From JAVJST01 sp965229715 (GTDB taxonomy: Bacteria; Pseudomonadota; Alphaproteobacteria; Rhodospirillales; Casp-alpha2), in assembly GCA_965229715.1 (NCBI GenBank), contig CBDDJL010000002.1, positions 1,178,001-1,242,000 on the forward strand: a DNA stretch of 64,000 nt. Direction: 5' to 3'. The notes under the pieces were generated by a model. The model saw nothing but the letters and a program-made list of their open reading frames with translations, did no database searches and had not been told where the DNA came from. Position numbers and translations under genes: made by a program. Every line of letters begins with the position of its first letter. The stretch's first letter is position 1. Of this stretch, positions 43,001-51,802 are shown one piece after another.

Positions 43001-44134
43001 TTAATGCTCCCGCGTGAGATCGAGCAGCATATCGACCACGGCATTCAGCGCTTCATCGTGATCGGCGCCGCCGTCGACGGCAGCCTGATAGGCGGCCCGC
43101 TGGCGGTGCGCGCTGGTGCCGCGTTTGACGATTGTCCTGAGGTGCTCGATCTCGGCGACGCAGTCGGCCTCGGCCGCTTCGTCGATCGTCAGCGCGATCA
43201 GTTCCTCCACGAGGTCGGCATAGGGCACCAGACTGCCCTTGCCGAAGTCGATCAGGGTTTCATCGATCCCGTAGCGCTGCGCGCGCCAGCGATTTTCCGC
43301 GACCAACATATTGTTGTAATGGCGCCAGCGCTGGTTGTCGGCTTTCAGGCGGTGCAGCATGCGCAGCAGGCAGGCGAACAGGGCGGCGATTGCGGCGGCA
43401 TCGTCGACGTCCGTGCAGACGTCGCAGATCCGCATTTCCAGTGTCGGGAATTTGTTGCTGGGGCGAATGTCCCACCAGACCTTGCTGGCATCTTCCAGTA
43501 CACCGGCCTGAATCAAAACGTCGACGTGACGGCTGTAGTCCACGAACGTGTCGAACCGGTTCGGCAATCCCGTGCGGGGCAACTCCGTGAACACGCTTAA
43601 CCGATAGCTCATCATCCCGGTGTCGCGGGCCTGCCAATAGGGCGAAGATGTCGAGAGCGCCAGCAGATGGGGCAGGAAATAGGATGCCTGATTCATCAGG
43701 TCCATGCGCAGTTCGTCGTCTTCTCCAAGTCCGACGTGAACGTGCATGCCGCAGATCAGCAGGCGGCGGACGACGTCCTGCAGGTCATGGGCGATTTCCT
43801 GATAGCGATCGCCCTCTGACGTCTCGGTGTCACGCCAACGTGAAATCGGATGGGTCGCCGCCGCCATCGGCAGGATGCCGTGATTGCGGCCGGCATCCGC
43901 GACGGTTTCGCGCATGTGGACCAAATGGCTGCGCGCCTCGGCGATCGTTTCGCAAACAGGCGTGCCGATCTCGATCTGCGACGCCTTGAACTCCGGATTG
44001 ACGCATTCGCCGAGCGCCTCTTTACAGGCCTCGAATACCGCGGGCGGCGGGCTGATGGCGATGCCCCGGGTTTCCACATCGACGAGGTGATATTCCTCCT
44101 CGATACCGATGCTGAACGGTATCTTTGCCGCCAT
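43001..44134 (-). CDS. Carboxylate-amine ligase (GCS2/YbdK family)
   Basis: This is a 377-residue ATP-grasp-like ligase of the glutamate-cysteine ligase 2 family. Family blocks are FSIGIEEEYHLVD at the N terminus, EFKASQIEIGTPVCETI, CGMHVHVGLGEDDEL, and WWDIRPSNKFPTLEMRICDVC. E. coli YbdK has weak gamma-glutamylcysteine ligase activity, but the physiological product of the family is not generally known. It lies 42 bases downstream of an N-formylglutamate amidohydrolase gene in the same direction, suggesting a shared transcript. Confidence 0.92.
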   Translation of the reverse strand: MAAKIPFSIGIEEEYHLVDVETRGIAISPPPAVFEACKEALGECVNPEFKASQIEIGTPVCETIAEARSHLVHMRETVADAGRNHGILPMAAATHPISRWRDTETSEGDRYQEIAHDLQDVVRRLLICGMHVHVGLGEDDELRMDLMNQASYFLPHLLALSTSSPYWQARDTGMMSYRLSVFTELPRTGLPNRFDTFVDYSRHVDVLIQAGVLEDASKVWWDIRPSNKFPTLEMRICDVCTDVDDAAAIAALFACLLRMLHRLKADNQRWRHYNNMLVAENRWRAQRYGIDETLIDFGKGSLVPYADLVEELIALTIDEAAEADCVAEIEHLRTIVKRGTSAHRQRAAYQAAVDGGADHDEALNAVVDMLLDLTREH

Positions 44135-44176
44135 GACGTCCCCTTCCGCCGTGCGCGATGTCCGTCGGGATCCCGC

Positions 44177-45064
44177 TTAGAAGCGTTGCACCCGATAGAG
44201 CTCCTCGCGGTTCAGAACATTCTCCAACGCCTCGATCAGAATCTCGGACCAGCGCTGCCGGCTGGCTTCATCCTCGAGCTGATCCTGGCGGATTTCGATG
44301 ACCATGTGGGCGATGCCGGGGGCGCCGCCGTGAACGTCGATGGTGAAGGCGGCTTCGAGGCCCGAATAGGGCTGATTTTCACCGATGTTGAGGCCTTTGG
44401 CGCGCAAATGCTCCATCAGCGGAACCGCAAGACGGGGATCCTTGTTGAAGAGCACGCCGGCGTCCCATGGCCTGTGCTGGGTTCCGTACTGCCCCGTAAA
44501 ACTGTGAACGGAAAACAGCACGGGCGGACGGTTCATGTCCCGCCAACGGCCACCGATCAGATTGGAAATCGTTTTGTGATAGGGCCAGAACAACGCTTCG
44601 GCACGCTGATGAACATCCGTCGAGGTTATGTCGGCGTTGCCGGGGACGGTCTGACCGTCGCTCTCTTCGATAATCGATTCCGGATGGCCGAGCGGACGGT
44701 TGCAGTCGATGACCAGACGCGAATAGTTGTGCATCACCGCCGGCGCATCGAATGCGGCGGACAACAGTTCGGTCACCCGCCGCGCGCCGATGTCGTGGCT
44801 GATATGGCGTTTCCAGGCCGATTCGGGCAGACCGAGATTGTCGAGCGACGCCGGCACGGCGAGGCCGGCATGGTCGCAAATCAGGATAAGCGGCGAGCCG
44901 CCTGTCGGGTTGCGGAACTCGAACGGCGGAGGGTCGCCCGGACCCAGCAGCGGGGCGTGGGATGCGGCAAGATCGGTCGGATTGTGAGCGTCGCCATCCA
45001 TGCCCGCACTATACCCGCCAGCCCCGGGAAATCGAGACCGCACTTCGCTGTCAGGGCGGGTCAT
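44177..45064 (-). CDS. N-formylglutamate amidohydrolase family protein
   Basis: This is a 295-residue zinc-type amidohydrolase of the HutG2/N-formylglutamate deformylase family. Visible blocks are LILICDHAGLAVPASL, KRHISHDIGARRVTELLS, YSRLVIDCNRPLGHPESI, LFSVHSFTGQY and a C-terminal HMVIEIRQDQL. The family is known from histidine breakdown, but no hut genes are near; here it pairs with a GCS2-type ligase. An alternative start at 45001 (MDGDAHNPTD) would drop 21 unconserved residues. Confidence 0.88.
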   Translation of the reverse strand: MTRPDSEVRSRFPGAGGYSAGMDGDAHNPTDLAASHAPLLGPGDPPPFEFRNPTGGSPLILICDHAGLAVPASLDNLGLPESAWKRHISHDIGARRVTELLSAAFDAPAVMHNYSRLVIDCNRPLGHPESIIEESDGQTVPGNADITSTDVHQRAEALFWPYHKTISNLIGGRWRDMNRPPVLFSVHSFTGQYGTQHRPWDAGVLFNKDPRLAVPLMEHLRAKGLNIGENQPYSGLEAAFTIDVHGGAPGIAHMVIEIRQDQLEDEASRQRWSEILIEALENVLNREELYRVQRF

Positions 45065-45091
45065 GGTTTGATGAATCTCGCAAGCGATTCA

Positions 45092-45148
45092 CCAAACCGT
45101 GTGAATCGGCTCGCGATCTAAAAAACCGATCAGATTCACACGTTTTGG
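45092..45148. repeat. Inverted repeat with CACACGTTTTGG arm, second member
   Basis: The left arm (45092-45112) and right arm (45128-45148) are 21-base inverted copies with three mismatches. The right arm contains CAGATTCACACGTTTTG, shared with the element at 41667. It lies just past the stop of the M23 gene on the minus strand, so it may also act as its terminator. Confidence 0.65.
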
Positions 45149-45149
45149 A

Positions 45150-46157
45150 TCATTCGATGCGCTGCGATATCCGGTGCGTCTGGACCGTGCCGTCGGCGGT
45201 CCGCGTCAGCGTGATCTCGGCAGTGTACATCCCCACAGGCCAGGCGGGCAGGGTTCGTTTTCGACCGATGAAGATGAACCGGCGCGCCTGGTCCTTTTCG
45301 ATCGTGATGCGCTTGTCGACGACCAGCCGATTGTTGGGTCCCGAGAGCCGGATGCGCAATTCGTCGCCGGCATCCGGACGAAACATGTCGAGCCAGACCA
45401 CCAAGGCAGCGGCGCTCGGCAAGATAACCGGGGCGTCATAATCGCCGGCGCGGGCGCGGGCGGCCTCGGGCGCGGAATCATGAAATCCCGAGAGATAGAT
45501 AACGCTACCGGAGTCGGCAATGGCTGCCGCGGCCTCGGGCGACCACAGACCTCGCGGTTCGGTTTCTGCGTCGCATGGCCGGTCGCCGACGACGGCGCCG
45601 GTATGCGGATCGACCACTGCCTGATCGCGGCGAACGGTCAGGTGAACATGCGGAAACTGGGCCAGTCCCGACATGCCGACATGGCCGAGGGTATCGCCCG
45701 TGCGAATCGTCTGCCCTTCTGCGACCGAAACGGAACCCTTCCTCAAGTGACAATACTGGTGCTGCCAGCCATCGGCGCCTTGGACCAGGACACCGTTGCC
45801 GCACTCGCGCCCCTTGACGGCGTCTCGGCCGGTTGTCGAGACGTCGATATCGTCCATACCGTCCCGAATGCCCGCCACGGTGCCCGGTGCGGCGGCAAGA
45901 ACCGATACGCCGGACGCCATCGCGCGCTCGCCGGCGATGGCGATATCGAAGCCCTTGTGACCGTCGTAGGTGTGGTCGCCGCACTGGAAATCGCGCGCCT
46001 CGGGACCGGGATCGATGTCGACGAGATTGACCACCCAGCAATCCTCGCCCGGTACGCAGTCGATCGGCAACGACAATACAGGCGGCTCGGCCCCGACCGG
46101 GGCAGCGAGCATGAGCGCAAGAATCGGCGAGGCGAGGGCTGCTGCACGTATCTGCAT
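45150..46157 (-). CDS. M23 family metallopeptidase (LytM type), secreted
   Basis: This is a periplasmic peptidoglycan endopeptidase-like protein of 335 residues. It has a signal peptide (MQIRAAALASPILALMLAAPVGA) and a LytM domain. The zinc ligands are H67 and D71 (GHKGFDIAIAG) and H172 in FPHVHLTV, with the catalytic H137 in HQYCHLRKG, so it looks active. The C-terminal 120 residues (DAPVILPSAAALVVW onwards) form an extra beta-rich domain not typical of LytM. It diverges from the amidase gene with about 50 bases between starts. Confidence 0.9.
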   Translation of the reverse strand: MQIRAAALASPILALMLAAPVGAEPPVLSLPIDCVPGEDCWVVNLVDIDPGPEARDFQCGDHTYDGHKGFDIAIAGERAMASGVSVLAAAPGTVAGIRDGMDDIDVSTTGRDAVKGRECGNGVLVQGADGWQHQYCHLRKGSVSVAEGQTIRTGDTLGHVGMSGLAQFPHVHLTVRRDQAVVDPHTGAVVGDRPCDAETEPRGLWSPEAAAAIADSGSVIYLSGFHDSAPEAARARAGDYDAPVILPSAAALVVWLDMFRPDAGDELRIRLSGPNNRLVVDKRITIEKDQARRFIFIGRKRTLPAWPVGMYTAEITLTRTADGTVQTHRISQRIE

Positions 46158-46207
46158 TGCGGATTGATAGCAAGCGGGGCCATAAAGGGGAAACCGATTG
46201 GGACGAT

Positions 46208-47629
46208 ATGGGCGAACTTTATCGACAATCCGCGCGCGCCACGGTTGCCGCCTTGCGATCCGGCGCGGTATCGCCGACCGAAGCGGTCAAGGCTGCCTGT
46301 GCGCGTATCGCGGCGGTCGAGCCAGAGATCAATGCCATGCCGATGCTGTGCCGCGAGCGCGCGCTGGCGCATGCGCGGCGCATCGAAAGCGGCGAACAGG
46401 CCGGCGATACGGACGATCCGCTGTGGCTCGGCGGCCTGCCGATCGCGGTCAAGGATCTGGTCAATGTCGAGGGCGTCGTGACGACCTTCGGCTCGCCGGT
46501 TTTCAAGAACAACGTCCCGAAGCGCTCCAACATTCTGGTCGAGCGTCTGGAGGCGCGTGGCGCCATCGTCGTCGGCATGTCCAACACGCCTGAGTTCGGC
46601 ACCGGCGGCAATACCTTCAACACGGTCTACGGCGCGACACGCAATCCGCATGATACGCGGCTCTCCGCCGGCGGCTCGTCCGGTGGCAGCGCAGCCGCGC
46701 TGGCAGCAGGCGAAGTTTGGCTGGCGACCGGTTCCGATATGGGCGGATCGCTGCGCACGCCGTCGGCGTTCTGCGGCGTCGTCGGTTTACGCACAAGTCC
46801 CGGACGCATCGCCTCGTTCCCCGAAGGATTGCCGTTTCAAACCCTCGCCGTCGAGGGACCCATGGGCCGGGACGTCGCCGATACGGCGCTGATGCTCGAT
46901 GCGATGGCGGGATTCGATCCTCGCGACCCGCTTTCGATCCCCGCACCGGGCAGGCCGTACCAGGATGCCGTGGCGGAGCCGTCTCGCCCGCGGCGTATTG
47001 CCTGGGCCGGCGGCTTGGGCCTCAGCCCCGTCGATCCTGCCGTCGAGGCGGTTTGTCGCGCTGCCCTCGACAAGTTGAGCGACGCCGGCTGGGTCGTCGA
47101 GGATCGCTGCCCCGACTTCTCAGGCGCCATGGAGGCGTTTCATGTCCTGCGCGCCGCCGGCTATGCCGCCGGGCTCGGGCCGGAGCTCGAACGCAACCGC
47201 GATCTCCTTAAACCGGAAGTCATTTGGAATATCGAGAAGGGGCTCGGTCAATCGGCGGAAGCCGTGGCCGCGGCGGAACGATACCGCGGCGCGCTGTTTC
47301 AGCGCATGACGGCGCTGTTCGACGACGTCGATCTGATGGTCGCTCCCGCCGCCGTGATCCCGCCGTTCCCGGTCGAGGACCGCTATCCCGGCACCTTCGC
47401 CGGCCGGACGTCGGGAACCTATCTCGACTGGCTGACCGTGGTCAGCTCCATCACCCTGACGGCATCGCCGGTTCTGGCGCTGCCGGCCGGCCGTACGCCG
47501 GACGGATTGCCAGTGGGACTGCAGCTCGTCGCCCCGCCTCGTGCGGAATACGACCTGCTGGCGGCGGGAGCGGCGGCAGAGAGACTCATCGATGCTGGTT
47601 TCGGCGAACCGGTGGATCCAAATGGTTAA
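46208..47629 (+). CDS. Amidase signature family amidase
   Basis: This hydrolyses an amide using the Ser-cisSer-Lys triad. The 473-residue protein has the catalytic Lys K82 in GLPIAVKDLVNVEGV, the GGSSGGS loop (155-161) with the cis-Ser, and nucleophile S181 in GSDMGGSLRTPSAFCG. It lacks the GatA context (no gatB or gatC), so it is a catabolic or detoxifying amidase rather than tRNA amidotransferase. A frame extension to 46157 is open but overlaps the divergent promoter. The substrate is unknown. Confidence 0.92.
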   Translation: MGELYRQSARATVAALRSGAVSPTEAVKAACARIAAVEPEINAMPMLCRERALAHARRIESGEQAGDTDDPLWLGGLPIAVKDLVNVEGVVTTFGSPVFKNNVPKRSNILVERLEARGAIVVGMSNTPEFGTGGNTFNTVYGATRNPHDTRLSAGGSSGGSAAALAAGEVWLATGSDMGGSLRTPSAFCGVVGLRTSPGRIASFPEGLPFQTLAVEGPMGRDVADTALMLDAMAGFDPRDPLSIPAPGRPYQDAVAEPSRPRRIAWAGGLGLSPVDPAVEAVCRAALDKLSDAGWVVEDRCPDFSGAMEAFHVLRAAGYAAGLGPELERNRDLLKPEVIWNIEKGLGQSAEAVAAAERYRGALFQRMTALFDDVDLMVAPAAVIPPFPVEDRYPGTFAGRTSGTYLDWLTVVSSITLTASPVLALPAGRTPDGLPVGLQLVAPPRAEYDLLAAGAAAERLIDAGFGEPVDPNG

Positions 47630-47696
47630 CGCAGACGCAGCATTCGAAAACCCGAGTTGTTTTAACTTGTTGGCAGACCTGATCGGGCGTAGAGTT

Positions 47697-47731
47697 TGCA
47701 TTGCAACATGGATTCGTTGCAATGCAACATG
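47697..47731. promoter_or_regulatory. TGC-rich operator-like repeat upstream of the MaoC/PhaJ gene
   Basis: TGCATTGCAACATG and TGCAATGCAACATG are direct copies (13 of 14 bases) spaced exactly 21 bases apart, two helical turns. The same stretch contains an 11-bp perfect inverted repeat (TGCATTGCAAC / GTTGCAATGCA). It lies 24 bases before the hydratase ATG. TGC-rich sites of this kind are bound by the PHB regulator PhaR in Paracoccus and Bradyrhizobium. The assignment to PhaR is inference. Confidence 0.55.
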
Positions 47732-47754
47732 ATCAACGCACAAGGGGTCGGAAC

Positions 47755-48198
47755 ATGGACGCGCATCTCAACGCTACGCAGGGCGCCTATTTCGAGGACA
47801 TCGAGGAAGGCCAGACGGCTGAGTTCACCAAGATCGTCAGCGAGGCCGATGTAGAGGATTTCGCGCGCATTTCCGGCGATACCAACCCGGTTCATATGAA
47901 TGAAGAGTATGCCCAGTCTACTCTGTTCAAGGGCCGCATCGCGCACGGCGTGCTGACCGCAGGTCTGATCTCAACGGTGTTCGGCACCATCCTGCCGGGC
48001 CCAGGCGCGATTTTCGTTGCCAAGAGCATGCGCTTCAAGGCGCCGGTCCGCCTCGGCGACGAAGTCACCGCCCGCGTGACCGTGACCAAGAAAGTGCCGG
48101 AAAAGAAGTTCGTCGAGTTCGAGACCGCGTGTCTCGTCGACGGCAAGCCGGTTCTGGTCGGCGAGGCGACTTTGATGGTCCCGTCGCGCGAGGGCTGA
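47755..48198 (+). CDS. MaoC-like (R)-specific enoyl-CoA hydratase (PhaJ type)
   Basis: This is a 147-residue hot-dog-fold hydratase. The catalytic hydratase-2 motif is present as DFARISGDTNPVHMNEEYA (Asp and His), followed by GRIAHGVLTAGLIS. Short single-domain members of this family (PhaJ) hydrate enoyl-CoA to (R)-3-hydroxyacyl-CoA for polyhydroxyalkanoate synthesis. The ATG at 47755 is preceded by aggggtcgg; the frame upstream starts from TTG within the operator repeat. The TGC-rich promoter element fits a PHA role, but no phaC or phaP lies in the window. Confidence 0.88.
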   Translation: MDAHLNATQGAYFEDIEEGQTAEFTKIVSEADVEDFARISGDTNPVHMNEEYAQSTLFKGRIAHGVLTAGLISTVFGTILPGPGAIFVAKSMRFKAPVRLGDEVTARVTVTKKVPEKKFVEFETACLVDGKPVLVGEATLMVPSREG

Positions 48199-48264
48199 CC
48201 GTCCTCGCTGAAGGTCGTATCGCGCATCGCACGTTTGGCGTAGACAACGCTTCGGGTCGCGTCC

Positions 48265-49224
48265 ATGGTCGCGGCCATGGATACCTCGAACCCCCCCGCC
48301 ACGATGTCTTCCGATGAGTCGGATGGCACAGAGGGACGCCGCAACTTTGCGGTCACGATCCTGATCGCAGGGTCGGTCGCGATCAGTTTCGCTGGCGTCC
48401 TGGTTCGCCTCATCGAAGGCGCCGACTCGTTTCAGATCAATTTTTATCGCGCGGTCGGCCAGTTTGGCTTCGTGCTGTCCGTTCTGTTGATCCAGTACCG
48501 CTTTGGCGTCCTGTCGAGCATCTGGCGGATCGGCAAGCCGGGCATGTTGGCGGCCGTCGCCATTTGCCTTGCGAGCCTTGCCTACATGGAGGCCATCACA
48601 ACGACAACGGTGGCCAATACCCTGTTCGTGCTTGCCGGGATCCCGCTGATTACCGCCGTGATGGCGCGGATTTTCCTCGGCGAACAGCTCCGCCGCGAGA
48701 CGCTGATCGCAATCGTCGTCGCGACCGCCGGTATCGCCGTTATGCTGGGCGAGGGGTTCGGATCGGGCTCCGGGTACGGCAACGGCATGGCCGTTCTGTG
48801 CGCGTGCCTGTTCTCGACCTATGCCATTATCGTCCGCAAGCATCGGGCACTGGATATGTTGCCGACGCTGTTGGTGGCATCGAGCCTGCTGACGGTGGTT
48901 TCGTTGATCGTGAAGAGCGGCGACGTGGCCGTCAGTACGAACGACATGGCGATCAGCCTGTTTTGGGGCGTGGCGCTGATCGGCGTTGCGAACTGGACCT
49001 TTGTGGTCGCGTCGCGGTATCTCGCCGCAGCCGAGGTAACGTTCTTCATGTTGCTGGAGTTCGCTGCCGGACCCTTATGGGTCTGGCTGATCATCGGCGA
49101 AACCGCGAGCACGCTGACGCTGGTTGGCGGCTCACTGGTCTTTCTGGCGGTCGCCGGCCGCTCGTGGGTACAATTGAGCGAGGGCCGCCGCCGTCGGCGC
49201 GGCCCCAAGGTCGGAACGCCCTGA
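48265..49224 (+). CDS. DMT superfamily (EamA) transporter
   Basis: This is an inner-membrane drug/metabolite-type exporter of 319 residues with ten predicted helices in two EamA repeats. Repeat one contains AISFAGVLVRLIEGADSFQINFYRA (positions about 39-63) and TTTTVANTLFVLAGIPLITAVMAR; repeat two contains LGEGFGSGSGYGNGMAVLCA and VWLIIGETASTLTLVGGSLVF. A basic tail (GRRRRRGPK) follows. The start could be 48265 or the ATG 12 bases later. The substrate is unknown. Confidence 0.88.
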   Translation: MVAAMDTSNPPATMSSDESDGTEGRRNFAVTILIAGSVAISFAGVLVRLIEGADSFQINFYRAVGQFGFVLSVLLIQYRFGVLSSIWRIGKPGMLAAVAICLASLAYMEAITTTTVANTLFVLAGIPLITAVMARIFLGEQLRRETLIAIVVATAGIAVMLGEGFGSGSGYGNGMAVLCACLFSTYAIIVRKHRALDMLPTLLVASSLLTVVSLIVKSGDVAVSTNDMAISLFWGVALIGVANWTFVVASRYLAAAEVTFFMLLEFAAGPLWVWLIIGETASTLTLVGGSLVFLAVAGRSWVQLSEGRRRRRGPKVGTP

Positions 49225-49251
49225 CGGGCGCCGGAAGTATAGAGGTCGAAA

Positions 49252-50409
49252 ATGCCGGACGACATGCGCGATTGGCGCCATGACATTCACAAGCACCCGG
49301 AACTCGGTTTCGGCGTCGAGCGCACGGCCGAACGGGTTGCGGCATTGCTGGAGACGTTCGGTTTCGAGGTTCACACCGGGATCGGCATGACGGGGGTCGT
49401 CGGTATCCTGAAACGCGGCGATGGCAACCGGGCGATCGGCTTGCGCGCCGATATGGATGCGCTGCCCATGCAGGAAGCCAATGAGTTCGCGCATCGGTCC
49501 GTGCACGACGGCGTCTTCCACGGCTGCGGTCACGACGGCCATACCGCCATGCTGCTCGGCGCGGCGGAGCGGCTTGCCGGCGAAGGCGGATTCGACGGCA
49601 CCGTCTATGCGATTTTTCAACCCAGCGAGGAGGACGGTCTCGGCGCATTGGCCATGATCGACGATGGCTTGTTCGAGCGGTTTCCCATGGAGGCGGTTTA
49701 CGGCATGCACAACATGCCGGGAATTCCGGCAGGGCATTTTGCCGTCCGCAAGGGCTCGATCATGACATCGGAGGATATCTTCATTATCGACATCGAAGGC
49801 CGCGGCGGTCACGCGTCGATGCCCGAGCGTTCGGTCGATCCGGTCGTCATCGGTTGCGAAATCGTGCTCGCCTTGCAGACCATCGTGTCGCGCTCTCTTA
49901 GCGCGCGGGATTGGGGCGTGGTATCGGTGACCGAGTTCATTACCGACGGCGTGCGCAACGTGATTCCGTCGAACGTGACGATCAAGGGCGATTGCCGCTC
50001 GTTGTCGCTCGAAACCCAAGACCGCCTCGAGACGCGGATGCGCGACATTGTCGAGGGTATCTGCAAGGCGCATGGCGCAACGGGCCGGGTCGAGTACCGG
50101 CGCGAGTTCATCGCGACGGTCAATACCCCGACGGAGACCGAGGCGGCTATCGCTGCTGCCGAGGCAGTCTCAAGACGGGCGGATGTCGAGATCGATCCGG
50201 ATTGCCTGACGTGCAGCGCATCGGAAGATTTTGCCCGTATGCTGCAGGAGAAACCGGGCTGCTACATCCTGATCGGCAACGGCACCGATGGGCATTGCGG
50301 TTCGTCGCTGCACAACCCGAACTACGACCTAAACGACGATATTCTGGCCATCGGTTGCGACTACTGGGTCGAACTCGTGCGCCAGCAGTTGCCGCAGAAA
50401 GCGGTCTGA
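49252..50409 (+). CDS. M20 family amidohydrolase (N-acyl amino acid/hippurate hydrolase type)
   Basis: This is a cytosolic zinc amidohydrolase of 385 residues in the M20D aminoacylase group. Metal and catalytic blocks are WRHDIHKHPELGFG, LRADMDALPMQEAN, HGCGHDGHTAMLLGAAE, IFQPSEEDGLGA, and YGMHNMPGIPAGHFAV. A dimerisation domain contains GRGGHASMPERSVDP. It likely removes an acyl group from an amino acid. It lies 27 bases after the DMT exporter gene in the same direction and is convergent with the catabolic locus that follows. Confidence 0.92.
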   Translation: MPDDMRDWRHDIHKHPELGFGVERTAERVAALLETFGFEVHTGIGMTGVVGILKRGDGNRAIGLRADMDALPMQEANEFAHRSVHDGVFHGCGHDGHTAMLLGAAERLAGEGGFDGTVYAIFQPSEEDGLGALAMIDDGLFERFPMEAVYGMHNMPGIPAGHFAVRKGSIMTSEDIFIIDIEGRGGHASMPERSVDPVVIGCEIVLALQTIVSRSLSARDWGVVSVTEFITDGVRNVIPSNVTIKGDCRSLSLETQDRLETRMRDIVEGICKAHGATGRVEYRREFIATVNTPTETEAAIAAAEAVSRRADVEIDPDCLTCSASEDFARMLQEKPGCYILIGNGTDGHCGSSLHNPNYDLNDDILAIGCDYWVELVRQQLPQKAV

Positions 50410-50432
50410 TTATCGGCCCCCTCCCGGTTGTG

Positions 50433-51674
50433 TTAGCTCATTGATCCAACCGGCCGATTCAAGCCGCGCGGCGGATCGTGAAACGGTACACGGGTTACCT
50501 TTGCCTCGTGAGGTTCGGCGATGCCGGGTAAATGCACTTTTAGTGTCGTATCGAGCTTGGCGTAATCGGTCGTTACGCGTGCGAGCGCGATGTTCGAATC
50601 CAATCTGGGTGAGAAAAACGCACTGGTCACGAAGCCGATATCATTCCCGCCGGCAGGCTCGGACACGGGCCAGAAGTCGGCGTTATACCATGTGATGGCA
50701 TGCCCGCCGAAGGTTAGCCCGACAAGCTTGTTGTCGACGCCGCGTTCGGCGATTTCCATCAATGCGTTCTTGCCGACGAAGTCGACCTTGTCGAGGTCGA
50801 CTTGCCAATCGAGGCCCACTTCATAGGGATTGGTCTCGATATCCATGTCCTGGCCGTACGACAGAATGCCCGACTCGATCCGACTGATATGACCGGGCGC
50901 GATGACTCGAAGATGGAACGGCTCGCCCGCCACTACGAGCGCATCCCATAATTTGTCGGCATCCGAAGTGGCGTTGCGGAGATAGATTTCATAGCCGATC
51001 TCGCCGGAAAACCCGGTTCGTGAAATGACAACGTCGCAATCGGCGATACGACATTCGAGGAGATTGAAGGATTTAAGGCCCTTGATATCGTCACCGACCA
51101 AAGCTTCCATCATTTTCCGGGATTTCGGTCCCTGAACCTGTACCGGCGAAACGTCGAGCTCACGGATATCGACGTCGTAGCCGAGGCCGAAATTGAGGCC
51201 TTGCGCCCAGAGCAGAACGTCCGAATCCGAAATCGACAGCCAGTACTCGTCCTCGGCAACGCGGAGCAGGATCGGATCGTTGACGATGCCGCCCTCTGCA
51301 TTGCAGAGAATGACGTATCGGGCCTTGCCGGCGACGAGCTCCTTTTCGCCCGTCATGCTGCGGGTCACGAGACGGTCGATGAACGTCGTCGCGTCGCGGC
51401 CCTTGATTTGAATCTGACGTTCCACGGAGACGTTCCAGAGCGTCACGTGTTCCGTGAGATAGTGGTACTCGCCGAGTAATCCGCCTTCGTCCGGCGAGAA
51501 GTAAAGCCGTGGGTGGTACATCTTGTTATAGACGGTGACGGCGCGAACGCCGTGTTCCACGGATTTGTGCCAAAAAGGCGATTTACGAACACGCGTGCCG
51601 ATCAACATATCGACATGCGGAGAGCCGCTTTGACGCAAATTAATGGGGACGGTGCGATTTCTATTGATGGACAT
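50433..51674 (-). CDS. GcvT-fold aminomethyltransferase family protein, DmdA-like demethylase
   Basis: This is a 413-residue tetrahydrofolate-dependent methyltransferase-type protein of the GcvT fold. TVYNKMYHPRLYF, EYHYLTEHVTLWNVSVERQ, QIKGRDATTFIDRLVTRSM, SDSDVLLWAQGLN and ISRIESGILSYGQDMDIETNP place it nearer to DMSP demethylase DmdA than to glycine-cleavage T protein. Related proteins also demethylate methoxy-aromatics, so the substrate is not certain. The start at 51674 (MSINRNRTVPINL) is chosen for its GGGTAAG site; 51734 is also open. It is the last gene of the minus-strand arm LysR-M24-DmdA-like. Confidence 0.82.
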   Translation of the reverse strand: MSINRNRTVPINLRQSGSPHVDMLIGTRVRKSPFWHKSVEHGVRAVTVYNKMYHPRLYFSPDEGGLLGEYHYLTEHVTLWNVSVERQIQIKGRDATTFIDRLVTRSMTGEKELVAGKARYVILCNAEGGIVNDPILLRVAEDEYWLSISDSDVLLWAQGLNFGLGYDVDIRELDVSPVQVQGPKSRKMMEALVGDDIKGLKSFNLLECRIADCDVVISRTGFSGEIGYEIYLRNATSDADKLWDALVVAGEPFHLRVIAPGHISRIESGILSYGQDMDIETNPYEVGLDWQVDLDKVDFVGKNALMEIAERGVDNKLVGLTFGGHAITWYNADFWPVSEPAGGNDIGFVTSAFFSPRLDSNIALARVTTDYAKLDTTLKVHLPGIAEPHEAKVTRVPFHDPPRGLNRPVGSMS

Positions 51675-51802
51675 GACACTTACCCGATCCGTTCTCAGAC
51701 TCACATAATCAGGCGAGTCCGCTGTGAGAACCATTCCAGTCGATTTTTTTCACGCGACCGTGATGGGTGAATGACAGATAAGTCATGCCTCTGCATCTGT
51801 CT

